DNA of 64,000 nt from NCBI GenBank assembly GCA_010909165.1, contig VJWM01000192.1, positions 62,001 to 126,000 on the forward strand. Direction: 5' to 3'. This document shows, in pieces, positions 54,078-64,000 of the stretch. This DNA is from Anthoceros angustus. Its lineage: Eukaryota > Streptophyta > Anthocerotopsida > Anthocerotales > Anthocerotaceae. The position numbers and the translations under genes are program-made. The notes beneath the pieces are model-generated. The model saw only the letters and a program-made list of their open reading frames with translations, was not told where the DNA came from and ran no database searches. Within the stretch, counting starts at the first letter, position 1; the number at the start of each line of letters is the position of its first letter.

Positions 54078-56785
54078 TCATGTTAGAGAAGTTACACTAA
54101 ACCAAGGGTGGACGACAAGTAAGAGACCTACCAGAGGTTGCGCCTTCTCCACTTTCTCCTCCAATTCAGCTGCTAGCCTCTCTTCCTCCGTCTCAACTTC
54201 CTTCTCAGCGGCCTTGGAGCGACAGCCGTTTTCCAAAGGTGGCTCAGGTGGCAGCATGGGTGGATGCAGCTGGGTTGGGAAAAGCTCTGCTAGCAATTTA
54301 GGGTCCGGATTGAGTGACTGGAACAATCTTAACCCAAAGTTACCCTGCAACGTACATGCCCATCATTGTTTACAACAGTATTAAGAATTGCGTTACCACA
54401 ACAGATACTGGCACTTTTAAGCTTTCAGGTTACCTTAGGAGTTATAAGCTTGCAAGCCAATCCATCTATGGCAGATACAGCTAGAACTGTCTGCATCACA
54501 CCAATTACCAGCTCAGTAGAATCAAGGAGGAAAGTGAATTTTTGCTTAATCTTTGCTTAACAAGTGAACATCAAGCAAAACAAGTTCAAAATTAAACAGG
54601 TTTCCATCTAGACTTAATGCGCTATCCAGTCCTGCTAATACCTGCATGTATGCTTCGATGAGGTCATCAACGCCAATGCCGATGCGATTGAAATCTCGGC
54701 TATCCATCAAGAGCAATCGCTCCGTCTCAGTTCCCCATGAACCGTCCACGTTCTGCGTGGCCCACAACAAAAGTGTGAGAACATGCAACCAAGGACTTTA
54801 CACAATCTCTACACCACGATGTGCAATTTACGGACCCTGAAGGACAGGTTGGTTCCAAGCATATCCCAGGACTGCGTTCCAGCATCCAACTTCTCAGCCA
54901 AAGGTAGACGGGCCCGTCTTGCATATATTGCAACCGGAAAGAATCCTTCCGGTGACGAGCCGATCATTAGCCTCAGATCAGCTGCATAGATATTGCCCTT
55001 CAAATTTGGTATTGTCCCAACGTGGTATAGCCTCCCAGATCCGGCAACTGAGCTCCATCCATTGTTCCCTATCAGAGCCTGCAATTCACGGTCAGATTGG
55101 ATATTAGAACCAGGAACTGATAAAAAGCGAAAAGGTCCTGAGAGTCCAACTATCCTAGTCAGCGCTTTCTTCCATGCAACGAAAACCCAACCTGCACAAT
55201 GAAACGATCATAGCGATGTTCAATGTCCATGAACTGTTTTAGTTCCGCCTCGTGCGTTATGGTCCAGACGCCTTGTCCAGCATTTGCATATGGTACTTTC
55301 ACAACTGCCAATCCCCCCATTCTTCGCACCCACAACGGAACCTCCGGTTTTGCGACGTCCCAAATCGTCTCCGGGGTATGGATTGTCAAGCCTGTAGCAG
55401 CAATATCGGCGTTGTAAAGGTCATAGGCCTTGGCAGCCAGCATTTTGTTGCGTCCTCCGGCAAGACAAGCAAGGACAGGGTTGAAGATCAAAGTGCGCGT
55501 AATAGGAGGGATGCGAGACCACGGTCGCTGGGTAACATATCGTAATGCAGCACGAACTGGCTCCCATTTCTCTTCTCCGAGTGCTTTTAGCCCGTTGCCC
55601 AGAGCACTGCCATTTGAAGATCCCAGTCCCGGGGATCTGTGTACCAGATTAGATGTACAGATCTCAACAACACCATCCTCTCTGCACCGAACTTTGGGAT
55701 GAGGGTCATCTGCATAGCACGGAGCCAAGTAGACAGACTCGCCTGCAAGATCTGCCAGCACAGCAGCATAGCCAGAAGCTTCCATTTTGTTCTTATCATA
55801 AAAAACTGCTAGCTTCCCTTCGGGTAGAACCTCGCCGTTAAACTTCCCGGCCCGAAGAGACGGCATAAATGCTTTCTCCAGCAATGTCCGGTAACCTGCA
55901 TGCTCCATGTCTTCATTTGCTAGAGGCATGGACTTCTGACCAGATGGGCATGAATTCGTCTCAACGACTACTAGTCGTTTCTGACCCCGATCTGAAGTGG
56001 TCGCAAACAGGTCCGCTCCACCCCATTGAAAGTACCTGCAAACACAATGCCGCAACAGCCAGCTTCAGAGACGGTTCTTGAAAACTCATGATGAAGCAGA
56101 GCAGGCAAACTTCTAAACCTCTAGCTCCTAAGCACATTGCAACTATAAAAGGTCTAAACCGCAGCCGCAGCTATGCTATATATAGAAGTCATGTCCAGAT
56201 ATGTACAAAGAAACAACTGGTTTGCATTCTAAGCAAGAACTCAGAGCTGTTGATACACTTGTGGAGATCCATACCGCGTACTATGCGCCAGAACCTTCAC
56301 CACTGCTTCGTGAGTGGCCTCAGGATGAAGATGACAATATCGCTTAGCAATACGCTCATTTCCAAGACACAGAAAAGAGCGGACAAGTGGATGAATTTGA
56401 GCATTTAAAACGCGGGGATAGAAGTGATCGGCCGGCTCAAACGTCCCCTGCTCAACCAGCTCCACTTGACGATCGAAACAGTAGGCAGGTGAGGACACGG
56501 CAGGCTGCTCTATGCCAGGCCCCATCTCTCTCACGTTCTTGTAACAAGCTCTCAGGAAGACACCATGCTCGCAAAACAAATCGGTACAACCCCGAAAAGC
56601 GGCCGCCAGCCTCAGTCTGTTCGTGGCCGGGATCAGGTGCTGCTCCTCATCTCCACAACGCGCCTCCGAGTTGCCTTGACAAGCTCAGAATTGGACTCCC
56701 ATCCTCCACCAGTGGGAGAAGAAAATCTCCCATTGATGTCAACTTGCCCTCGGGCACAACATGCCGCAGTAACTAGCAGTTTCAT
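54078..56785 (-). CDS. Conserved protein of unknown function, ATP-grasp-like
   Basis: Exons (minus): a first coding exon ending at 56275, then 56035-55192, 55078-54836, 54752-54642, 54490-54434 and 54344-54078, all GT-AG and phased. From the ATG at 56525 the product is 590 residues. Motifs: [102 protein letters not shown]. The Lys-containing strand followed by a Gly-rich loop (PYANAGQGV) and a late acidic ADLR suggest an ATP-grasp fold (inference). Conserved-looking coding ([20 protein letters not shown]) continues upstream of 56525 in frame. A further ATG frame starts at 56785 ([14 protein letters not shown]), but joining it needs a frame change or a short intron, so the N-terminus is unresolved. 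The 3' end may also have one more intron. Confidence 0.65.
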
Positions 56786-57925
56786 CCTTCTTGTGCACAG
56801 ACGAGACCTCCGCAGCAGATCTAAGAAGTCAGTTCAACAAAGTAAGCACCGGCACCAGAAAGAAACACCACAAATATCACAAATTGAACTCCTCCAAGCA
56901 GGGGTCAAAAAGCTAGAGTATCTACACTGCACTAAGCTCATGCAACCAGTTACATCTACAGTCTAGATAGCCACACAGATCTGTGCTTTAAAACAACAGA
57001 AAGGCTTCATGATTGCATGTGAACATGTAAGAAGAAAAAGATACAGACCTCTTCAAAGAAACACAACAGCTAAGAGCTCAGCACAGAACAGGCACTTCAA
57101 ATCATCCCCAGACAAAGATTACAGCCTTATTTCCACGAAACTCCACAGAACTCCACAATCAAGCCCTGCTACAGCATCCAGAGCGTCACACTCGATTGAT
57201 GACCGCAAAACCACCGCTCTTTAGAGAAAAGCCACCGCTCTTCAAAGAAGTGACCGAGACTCGTCGGCGCACCATGCACAAGAGGGCCGGCAAGAAGAGT
57301 AGCAGCCAAGGAGGGAGTCCAGAAACAAGAAAAAAATCCCACTCGTTCACAAAATCGACCACACGAGGATGTGCATCAAGCTTCGACTCCCGCATGCCCG
57401 TGCGTCACTCAAGCATCACCAAAACAAGAGTTCCCAGAGCGCAGGAAGCAGCGAACCCGGGCATGCAGCATATCAAAAGGAAGCTTATGCCAGCGCGAGC
57501 TCGGCAGGCAGTGCGCGGGCGGCGGATGGAGCGCGCACAGGCGGCAGAGGCTTCGCAGCGAGAGCCAGCACACGACAGAAGGCCCAACCGTCTCCCCTCC
57601 TCCCGCCTTCAACTCCAGGGCGGGCGCGGGCCTCGTCCGGGTGCCACGTGGCGAGATGAGCATATTCCTTCCTCGGTGAACGCCAGGCAGGCATATCAGC
57701 GATCTGACGATCCAGGGACAATCTCACCATATGAGGATATTGGTCCGAATATGACATTACGGCGCGAAGGGATATGTCCTAAGCGCGAAGCCCGAATAGG
57801 TATGTCTCACGGCTCACAGCTCACCAGTCCCTCCTCCCATTTCCAATCACAGCCGACTGTCAGGAAATGCTACCAGAACAGGTGCACACGGCAGACTGCG
57901 ACTGGTGCTAGTCTCATATCAGGCC
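56786..57925. other. Upstream region of the ATP-grasp-like gene / 3' flank of ASCC1-like
   Basis: It may contain 5' UTR exons of the minus-strand gene. Two copies of AAGAGCGGTGGYTTT on the minus strand lie at about 57205-57245. The 270-codon plus ORF (57196-58008) is Arg/Ser-rich, overlaps the ASCC1-like last exon antisense and is not believed. Confidence 0.45.
57643..57652. promoter_or_regulatory. Perfect G-box palindrome GCCACGTGGC
   Basis: A 10-bp palindromic G-box, a strong binding site for plant bZIP and bHLH factors, about 0.9-1.1 kb upstream of the ATP-grasp-like start codons. Its role is inferred. Confidence 0.45.
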
Positions 57926-59885
57926 TTACGGAAACTGGATGGAGCTGCAGCAGTGGTAGTAACCGTTGCCGTCGTAGGCGAACCGTTGGGACAGATGGGC
58001 TTCGGTGATGATGTATCTACCCCACTCCTTGGCCCCGTACTGCTCGATTATTTGCCTGGCGTCGAAAGGCTTGCGCTTCCAAGACTTGCCGCGTTTGCCT
58101 CTGCAAAAACAGGCATCCAAGATTATTATCCACGCTTAACACTGCAGAATATCAGGCAAACCAAACCGTGACAGCTGACGAGGGCTGGATGGTACAAGGG
58201 GAGAGGAGATATTCAGGAGATATTCACCTTTTGCGGTGGCTCGTGTTCATCAGCGTTGCGTGCAGCTGCAGGAAGAGGACAGAAAGTCACGAGACTCGCC
58301 ACGGCGTTGAGTGTAAGGAAGCCAGAAATGCGTGTACTAACCTTCAAGGGTTGGTCCTTGTCACGGTCCATGACCAGGCCGGCTTGGGTGAACGCATCGA
58401 TCAGAACCTCTGGTTGGAATGGTTCAGGAACCCAAACAGGACATGAGCAACGAGAACGTCAGCAATGGCTGACAATCACAGGATACTGCATGCTGCCATG
58501 AGCCGGCTCCCCTGGCCTGCTTCTTGGACCTTGGCGTATAGAACATGAGCCTTGGCAGGATTCGACGTCATGCAGTCCTGACATGCCACGAGAGCGGGAC
58601 CGTCAAGACTTGATTGACATTTCTCTTCAGCAACCTTGGTGTAGAACTGGATGGGAGTCGCAGTGTAGGTGCGAGGGTCTTACCACACCGTTTAGGTCTA
58701 TTTCAACTGCTTGGCTGTCCAGTGCAAGAAGAACCGGCACACGAGTTTTCTGCGGATGCAATCAGTCACGCAATGCTCAGTTCACGTCAGGTAGTACAAG
58801 ATCACCCTTCAGCAACTTGGGACCGAAAAAGGACTGTTAAGACTTGGAGGAAAATTAACTTGCCTGCAAGACGTCCATTGCAGTCTTGATCCGATCTTCA
58901 TTCCAAAGCTTCAGCATCAGCACAGTAAGGTGGAATGTTTTTGCGTTCACAAATATGGACTTGTCTATTCCTAGATCTGCTCATACCACAAAATGCTCAT
59001 TATTGTCTCAGTCTTGTAAGCCAAACATGGTGCTGTGCACTGAAGCCACAGGACAAATACCTCCCCCTGATTTCTTGGGGTGCACACTAGTGGACATCGT
59101 CTCAGCCTCTTCATCGTCGGAGACCTCGACATCTTCATCGCCACCATTGACTGTGCCAAGGACTGTCTCTTCAAAGCTGACAAGTTCGTCGACCAGGGAT
59201 CCATGTAGTGCAAGCGGCAAGGAAATGAAGTGTGTGTACTGATAATTTGGACTTCTGACAGCCTGGAAAACGCAGCACAATATATGCCTGGATACTCTGT
59301 TTGTCAAGACATGTCAACTCAGCACATGAAGAAAGAACCGGCTTACCTGGTCCACAACTTCCTCTATAGCTTTCATAGCCTTACTGACTGCCTCCTGTGT
59401 TGGGCCCTTGACAACTGTGGCGAAGAAAAAAGAAAGGAAAAGCAGAGCTTTCCGATCAGATACTGTGCAACATCTAGTTAGGCTGAGAAGTCTAATCCTT
59501 TAAGACGGGTTGTGTCCATCTCAGAGGATGGTGCTTACTGATGACTGCGTTGAACTTTCCTGCAGCGGACTTCGATGGAATGTTCAGCTGTGCAGCACTG
59601 TCACTTTCAATCTTAGCCTTGGTTGTTCCCCCTGTTCCAACAATGTATCGCAGAAGACTTGTATCAACCTGCAACGAAGGCCTGGCAACATCAATTCGAT
59701 GGGTTTTCTCATTTCTGGTGGATGTTGTTTAGCGGCCAAATTACTGGTGAATGGTGTCTGCGTAAACGAAGGACAGAAACAAACTTGCCCTTCTCACCAC
59801 ACAGACCACCGACCTGATAAGAAGCTACATGCTCCTGTGCCTTCTCAGCTCCTGCTGCAGGAGCCGTTGTCACATCTACGTCCAT
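57926..59885 (-). CDS. ASCC1-like protein: KH domain plus 2H phosphoesterase (AKAP7-NLS) domain
   Basis: Ten exons (minus): 59885-59814, 59668-59539, 59414-59347, 59238-59061, 58976-58864, 58749-58684, 58577-58487, 58409-58342, 58265-58228 and 58100-57926. Together they are 999 nt, 332 residues, with every phase consistent. The KH domain is VDTSLLRYIVGTGGTTKAKI (GxxG = GTGG) ... VIIVKGPTQEAV. The 2H phosphoesterase domain begins YTHFISLPLALHGSLVDELV, has the catalytic HxT motifs FHLTVLMLKLWNED and LHATLMNTSHRK, and ends GYYHCCSSIQFP. Human ASCC1 belongs to the ASC-1 complex in transcription and alkylation repair; the plant role is unclear. The intron after DVLQ has a GC donor (CAG|gcaagt). 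An extra 5' exon upstream of MDVDVTT is possible. Confidence 0.9.
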
Positions 59886-60629
59886 CAGACTTCCAGAGCC
59901 ATGATTGTCTGTGCGAGGATACAAAATCTCTTTATTGAAAAACTAAAACAATCAGGTTCGCGACACAGGATCACCGTGTCCTTCCATACGCATGAACTAC
60001 AGTAAAACTGAGGACGACACAAGAAGGTGAAGGAAAAGATTGTGCCTTCCATCGACACCACTTGATCTTGCTGGCTTATCGGCTCGATTTGCGTACTACT
60101 GGCGGCCACCTGCACGGTAGTGGAGTAATGCTGAGAGGCCCACTGTCCTCTGGACTGGACGGACACTGCAAACTTCAGATGGGGATCCAGACAACATTTT
60201 GAACAGAAAAAAGGCAACTCCAACGTAACACATTTCACAGGCCTACTGTGCACCAAGAACCTCTGGAAAAGGCCACGTGCAACATCAGCATCTTCGAAAA
60301 GAATCAGGGGATTGTCAAAATAAGGGTTCTTGACGTACAATTACACTAGGTTCATCTCACTTTCACCCTTTCTGACGATGGCACATGCTTGAGAGCAGAA
60401 CAGATTCTTCGCAGAACTGGCCCTCCACTGGCCACAAACAGCAAGCACAGAGTCAACAGACCTCCGGAGTATGGAGACTAAAACCACAAGTTCCAGCATC
60501 TGACTGCTCAGGCAATTGTGCAGTCCCGTCCCAATCTTGCACAATCTTCCTCTTCACCACATCCACCAAATACACAAAACCATAGTCCAGCACTCATGTT
60601 CTCAAATTCCAACACAACATCGTCTTAAA
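59886..60629. other. Region between ASCC1-like and PDRG1-like genes
   Basis: Possible 5' exon(s) or UTR of the ASCC1-like gene: a minus frame with STTVQVAASSTQIEPISQQD at about 60060-60130 and a CACAG acceptor just before 59912. There is no independent gene that I recognise. Confidence 0.4.
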
Positions 60630-61118
60630 TCATCTTCCAGTGTCCCTCAACGTGACTAGGGACTTCATCAAGCTCGGGCCAATCTTGTCAGAAATAGCTC
60701 CTTTGTCAGACAGCACGAGAGCTTTCTCCTTCACCGCGCTTTCCAGAACCTTCATGGAGCTCTCCAGCTTCTTCTCCTCCTGCTCGAGGAGGCTGTGAAT
60801 CTGGTGAAACGGGAGGCGAACGAACATGTCTGATCCTTCAAACATCATCCAGGTGCGGGTGGAGCCATCATAGGTGCCACAAACAGCACAGCCACTGCCA
60901 TCTCCACCAGCTGCCCTAGCACCACCCCCCGCACTCTCCAGCGGAGGAACGCTGCTGCTCGTTGTGCGAGCCTCTCTCCGCATGGCAGTTAAGGACTCCC
61001 TGATCCTGTTCCGTGCCACATCACAATCAAGCATGTCGCGGCGGGCTAGCAGAAGCCTCTCTGCTTCCGTCTCCACTGCCACAAGTTCTCTCTGAAGCTG
61101 CTGCGCACCCTCAGCCAT
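60630..61118 (-). CDS. PDRG1-like prefoldin-type protein
   Basis: A single exon of 162 residues from the ATG at 61118 (MAEGAQQLQRELVAVETEAE). Two predicted coiled-coil segments, at the N-terminus (LQRELVAVETEAERLLLARR) and near the C-terminus (LEQEEKKLESSMKVLESAVK), flank CAVCGTYDGSTRTWMMFEGS and MFVRLPFHQIHSLLE. This arrangement matches plant p53-and-DNA-damage-regulated-1-like proteins, prefoldin-like subunits that in animals join the R2TP/prefoldin-like co-chaperone complex. In-frame codons upstream lack family support. Length is normal for the family. Confidence 0.85.
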   Translation of the reverse strand: MAEGAQQLQRELVAVETEAERLLLARRDMLDCDVARNRIRESLTAMRREARTTSSSVPPLESAGGGARAAGGDGSGCAVCGTYDGSTRTWMMFEGSDMFVRLPFHQIHSLLEQEEKKLESSMKVLESAVKEKALVLSDKGAISDKIGPSLMKSLVTLRDTGR

Positions 61119-62052
61119 GGCCGCTCCAAACACAGCTTCACACAAAAATCTAGCGGCGAGAAATCGCACTCTCCCTACCACCAGATTCCACTTTGCAGGG
61201 CACTCCAAGAAAATTCAGTCTCAGGTATTGCTTACTGCCGGGGAAACGCCGAAACGCACCTCATTCCCAAGCTGCGGACTTCCTCCAGGCTTCTGCGTTC
61301 ACGTTCCAATTGTCCTGAACGAAGCGAGCAGGAGGAGAGCGTCCGGCTGACCGGTGAACTGGCGAGCACAACAGCCGGCGACGGGACGAACCGGTACTCT
61401 TACGTGACCTCTCTTCACCAGATGTCTCGGGTCCGACTCCAGCTTTCCTCAAGGTCTGATGTTAGAACTGGGAGGCTGTGAGATGAGATGAACGAGGGCG
61501 ATAGGCGATCACTTACGAAGCACATATATATATCAGCAGTCTTTTGAAATGTTGTATGCGCTCTATCGAAAGAAGGGTCTTCGTCCAGTGGTCTGGTCTG
61601 GTGGTGTAGTGGTATGATTCTCTCTTACTGTTGTTGTCGTTGTTGTTGTTGGTCTGGTGGTATGATGCTCACTCCGGGTGCGAGAGGGTCGTGATTTCGA
61701 TTCCCGCAGTGTCCCTCAGTAGAGTACCAAGCTGGTGGTGTTGTTGATGCAGGGACTTGAACTGTTACCTCTTGTCCAAGTCCCACGTCTGCGACAGCTG
61801 AAAAGGAAGCCCATTTTCTGGGGAGAGCAAAGCGAGCTCATCGCCAAGCCCTGGACGACGTATCAACTGCGGCAAAAAGTCGCAAACTGAGGTGCTGAAT
61901 TCTTCGGGAATTCTTCTTCATGCGTTGTCTTGTCCATGCACCTCCAAACCACCTATGTATACGCCCGTATGGTGTGGTCATACACAGATCCTGGGCATTC
62001 TGCCATACATTGTCTGTTGCTACACTCATCTTCCGACAGCGGTCCCTGAAGG
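61119..62052. other. Upstream region of PDRG1-like and 5' flank of the PPR relic
   Basis: Apart from the tRNA-Pro-like relic there is no recognisable gene. A TATATATAT string lies at about 61526-61533. At 61825-61855 GAGCAAAGCGAGCTCATCG resembles GAGCAAAGCAAGTTCATCGG at about 22396, just upstream of the other PPR fragment. Confidence 0.45.
61596..61712 (+). pseudogene. tRNA-Pro-like relic with duplicated 5' half
   Basis: GGTCTGGTGGTATGATGCTC and ACTCCGGGTGCGAGAGGGTC, then a B-box-like GATTTCGATTCCC, follow the tRNA-Pro(CGG) layout. Anticodon loop position 33 is C instead of T and the arms mismatch. A second copy of the 5' half (GGTGTAGTGGTATGATTCTC) precedes it, separated by a GTTGTT microsatellite. 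Confidence 0.55.
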
Positions 62053-64000
62053 ATGGCCACAGTATGGCAACCGGACCCGTTGTGGACCCAACAAATTGGT
62101 GTGGGTACAGGGATTCTACCAGGAGCTCCCGCTCACCTCATCGTAGGGAGTCAACCCCTGGCAAACAAAGCCTCCAGGTGCAGCAGTGCAAGGAGCCCAG
62201 CACTTCCACTTCCGAGACAATGTGAGGGTCGGGACTGGTTTTCCAGCGATGGTCGTTGCCAGGAGCAGGAGCACTTGTGGCAACAATTTTTCCTGGACCC
62301 TACCATGTGGTGGGACAAAAGACGAGATAAGAAGAGCTCCCGTTCGCCTGATTTCCAGCGGAAGGGGTCCGGCGAGGTGCTGTGGTTAAACAACATGTTC
62401 AAGCCAGCTTGGGTTGATGAGCAGCTCGTTTCCTTGGATATGCAGATGGGCCATGGTGCCTCTCCTTCCAAGTCAGCTCTCCGGATAAGCCTGAACCTGG
62501 CAGGCATGCAGGATCGGAAATGGGCGTCGTAACGCCTGGAACCGTGAGCATGTTGTGTCAGCAGGGGAAGCTTTCTGAGGCCGTTGGAGCCCTGGAATCT
62601 CTGGCGGGCACAGACTCGGTTGTTTCTCAGTCTCTGTTTTACACTGTTCTAAAACTGTGTACAGCTAAGAAGGATTTGGTTGTGGGGCGACGAGTTCATG
62701 ATCTCACTGCCAAATTTGGGTACGAGTCATGCATACTTGAGGAATCATATCTTGCGCATGTATGCATGTGGAGGTAGGCTGCAGGAGGCCATGGATGTGT
62801 TCACCAGGGTGGGGAAACCAAATGTCTTCATGTGGTTCTCCATTATCTCTGCACATTCTAAGCACGGGAAACCTGATGAGGCCATACAACTGTACCATGA
62901 GATGCGTAGGTCAGGAGTGAAGGCGGATGCTCACGTCTTTGTAGCTGCCCTTCAAGCTTGTGCATTTGCCGACTTGGAATCTGGCAGAAAAGTGCACTGT
63001 GATGTGTGCACAGTGGCATTCCTACTAACTTGTTTGTTGGCAACTGCCTGGTGGACATGTATGCAAAATGTGGAACTGAAAGATGCACGCCAGGTTTTTG
63101 ACAGCATGGCCACAAGGATGTGGTGACATGGACGCCCTGATTGCTGGGTATGCACAGCAAGGGCTCGACATGAGGCACTTGTTGTGTATGGACAAATGGA
63201 GCAGGAGGGCTGCTTTTGGCTAACCATGTTACTTTTGTTTGCCTTCTGAAGGCCTGTGCAAGCACTGGTGCCTTACAGAAGGGCAGGCAGCTGCACTCAC
63301 AGATTGTCGAAAGAGGACTGCTGGATGATGTGGGCACCTGCCTGGTGGACATGTATGCAAAATGTGGTGAACTGGAAGATGCACGCCAGGTTTTTGACAG
63401 CATGGCCACAAAGGATGTGGTGACATGGACAGCGCTGATCGCTGGGTATGCACAGCAAGGACGCGGCCAAGAGGCGCTTGTTGTGTATGGACAAATGGAG
63501 CAGGAGGGCCTGCTTTTGGCTAACCATGTTACTTTTGCTTGCCTTCTGAAGGCCTGTGCAAGCACTGGTGCCTTACAGAAGGGCAGGCAGCTGCACTCAC
63601 AGATTGTCGAAAGAGGACTGCTGGATGACGTAGTGGTGGGCACCTGCCTGGTGGACATGTATGCAAAATGTGGTGAACTGGAAGATGCACGCCAGGTTTT
63701 TGACAGCATGGCCACAAAGGATGTGGTGACATGGAATGCCCTGATTGCTGGGTATGCACAGCAAGGGCTCGGCCAAGAGGCGCTTGTTGTGTATGGACAA
63801 ATGGAGCAGGAGGGGCTGATTTCAGCTAACCATGTCACTTTTGCTTGCCTTTTGAAGGCCTGTGCAAGCACTGGTGCCTTACAGAAAGGCAGGCAGCTGC
63901 ACTCACAGATTGTTGAAAGAGGACTGCTGGATGACATAGTGGTGGGCAGCTGCCTGGTGGACATGTATACAAAATGTGGTGAACTGGAAGATGCACGCCA
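62053..64000 (+). pseudogene. Frame-broken PPR gene, paralog of the GRP-type gene (continues past window)
   Basis: The leader from 62053 (DPTMWWDKRRDKKSSRSPDF, VLWLNNMFKPAWVDEQLVSL) is close to that of the gene at 9.2 kb. PPR modules follow (SQSLFYTVLKLCTAKKDLVV, HVFVAALQACAFADLESGRK, VVTWTALIAGYAQQGRGQEA). The frame changes near 62510, 62735, 63005 and 63105-63220; from about 63230 the modules read openly to the window edge. Several breaks are one- or two-base losses, for example CCACAAGG at 63110 against CCACAAAGG in later modules. So this is either a young pseudogene or partly a sequencing artefact. The C-terminal type cannot be seen. Confidence 0.8.

Noticed and set aside
57196-58008. 270-codon plus ORF
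   Set aside because: Overlaps the last exon of the ASCC1-like gene in antisense; Arg/Ser-rich composition from GC-rich promoter DNA.
62858-63964. 368-codon minus ORF inside the broken PPR gene
   Set aside because: Antisense shadow of repeated modules (STRQLPTT..., CECSCLPFCKAP...); the sense strand carries clear PPR motifs.

Overview
This is nuclear DNA of a land plant. Genes are split by short GT-AG introns (many about 60-150 nt), plant-specific families are present, and PPR genes form a large cluster. The C-terminal variants of the PPR proteins (GRP and GQSWW types) point to a lineage with massive organelle RNA editing in both directions. With the compact introns and close gene spacing I favour a hornwort; Isoetes-like lycophytes or ferns are alternatives.

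Layout. 0-8 kb holds ordinary genes: a TEX30-like alpha/beta hydrolase (minus, runs off the left edge), an F-box gene (plus) and a seven-exon LTI65/CAP160-type LEA gene (minus) with an ABRE-like promoter box. 9.2-23 kb is a PPR cluster: one DYW-type gene ending in GRP, two giant PPR genes in head-to-head orientation, and a decayed PPR fragment. 23.2-25.3 kb holds the proteasome ATPase gene RPT2. 26.0-42.4 kb is one Ty3/gypsy LTR retrotransposon with about 3.7-kb LTRs and several internal tandem duplications. 42.4-49.1 kb is an AT-rich, minisatellite-rich stretch with a small secreted cysteine-rich gene and a non-autonomous pogo-like transposon. 49.1-61.1 kb is gene-dense again: VPS9A-like, a plastid HMA-like protein, an ATP-grasp-like protein of unknown function, ASCC1-like and PDRG1-like. 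61.6-64.0 kb holds a tRNA-Pro-like relic and a frame-broken fourth PPR copy that runs off the right edge.

Most notable. The 970-residue PPR protein at 9.2 kb keeps the deaminase zinc and catalytic residues, but its PG box reads PAVAG and its C-terminus GRP. These are features I associate with the DYW:KP class linked to U-to-C (reverse) RNA editing. Its neighbours share its N-terminal region but carry the WW-type box and truncated or decayed DYW domains. The cluster may therefore record swapping of catalytic ends on a common PPR family.

Exon coordinates were derived by hand from splice consensus, phase continuity and recalled family sequences; no database search was possible.
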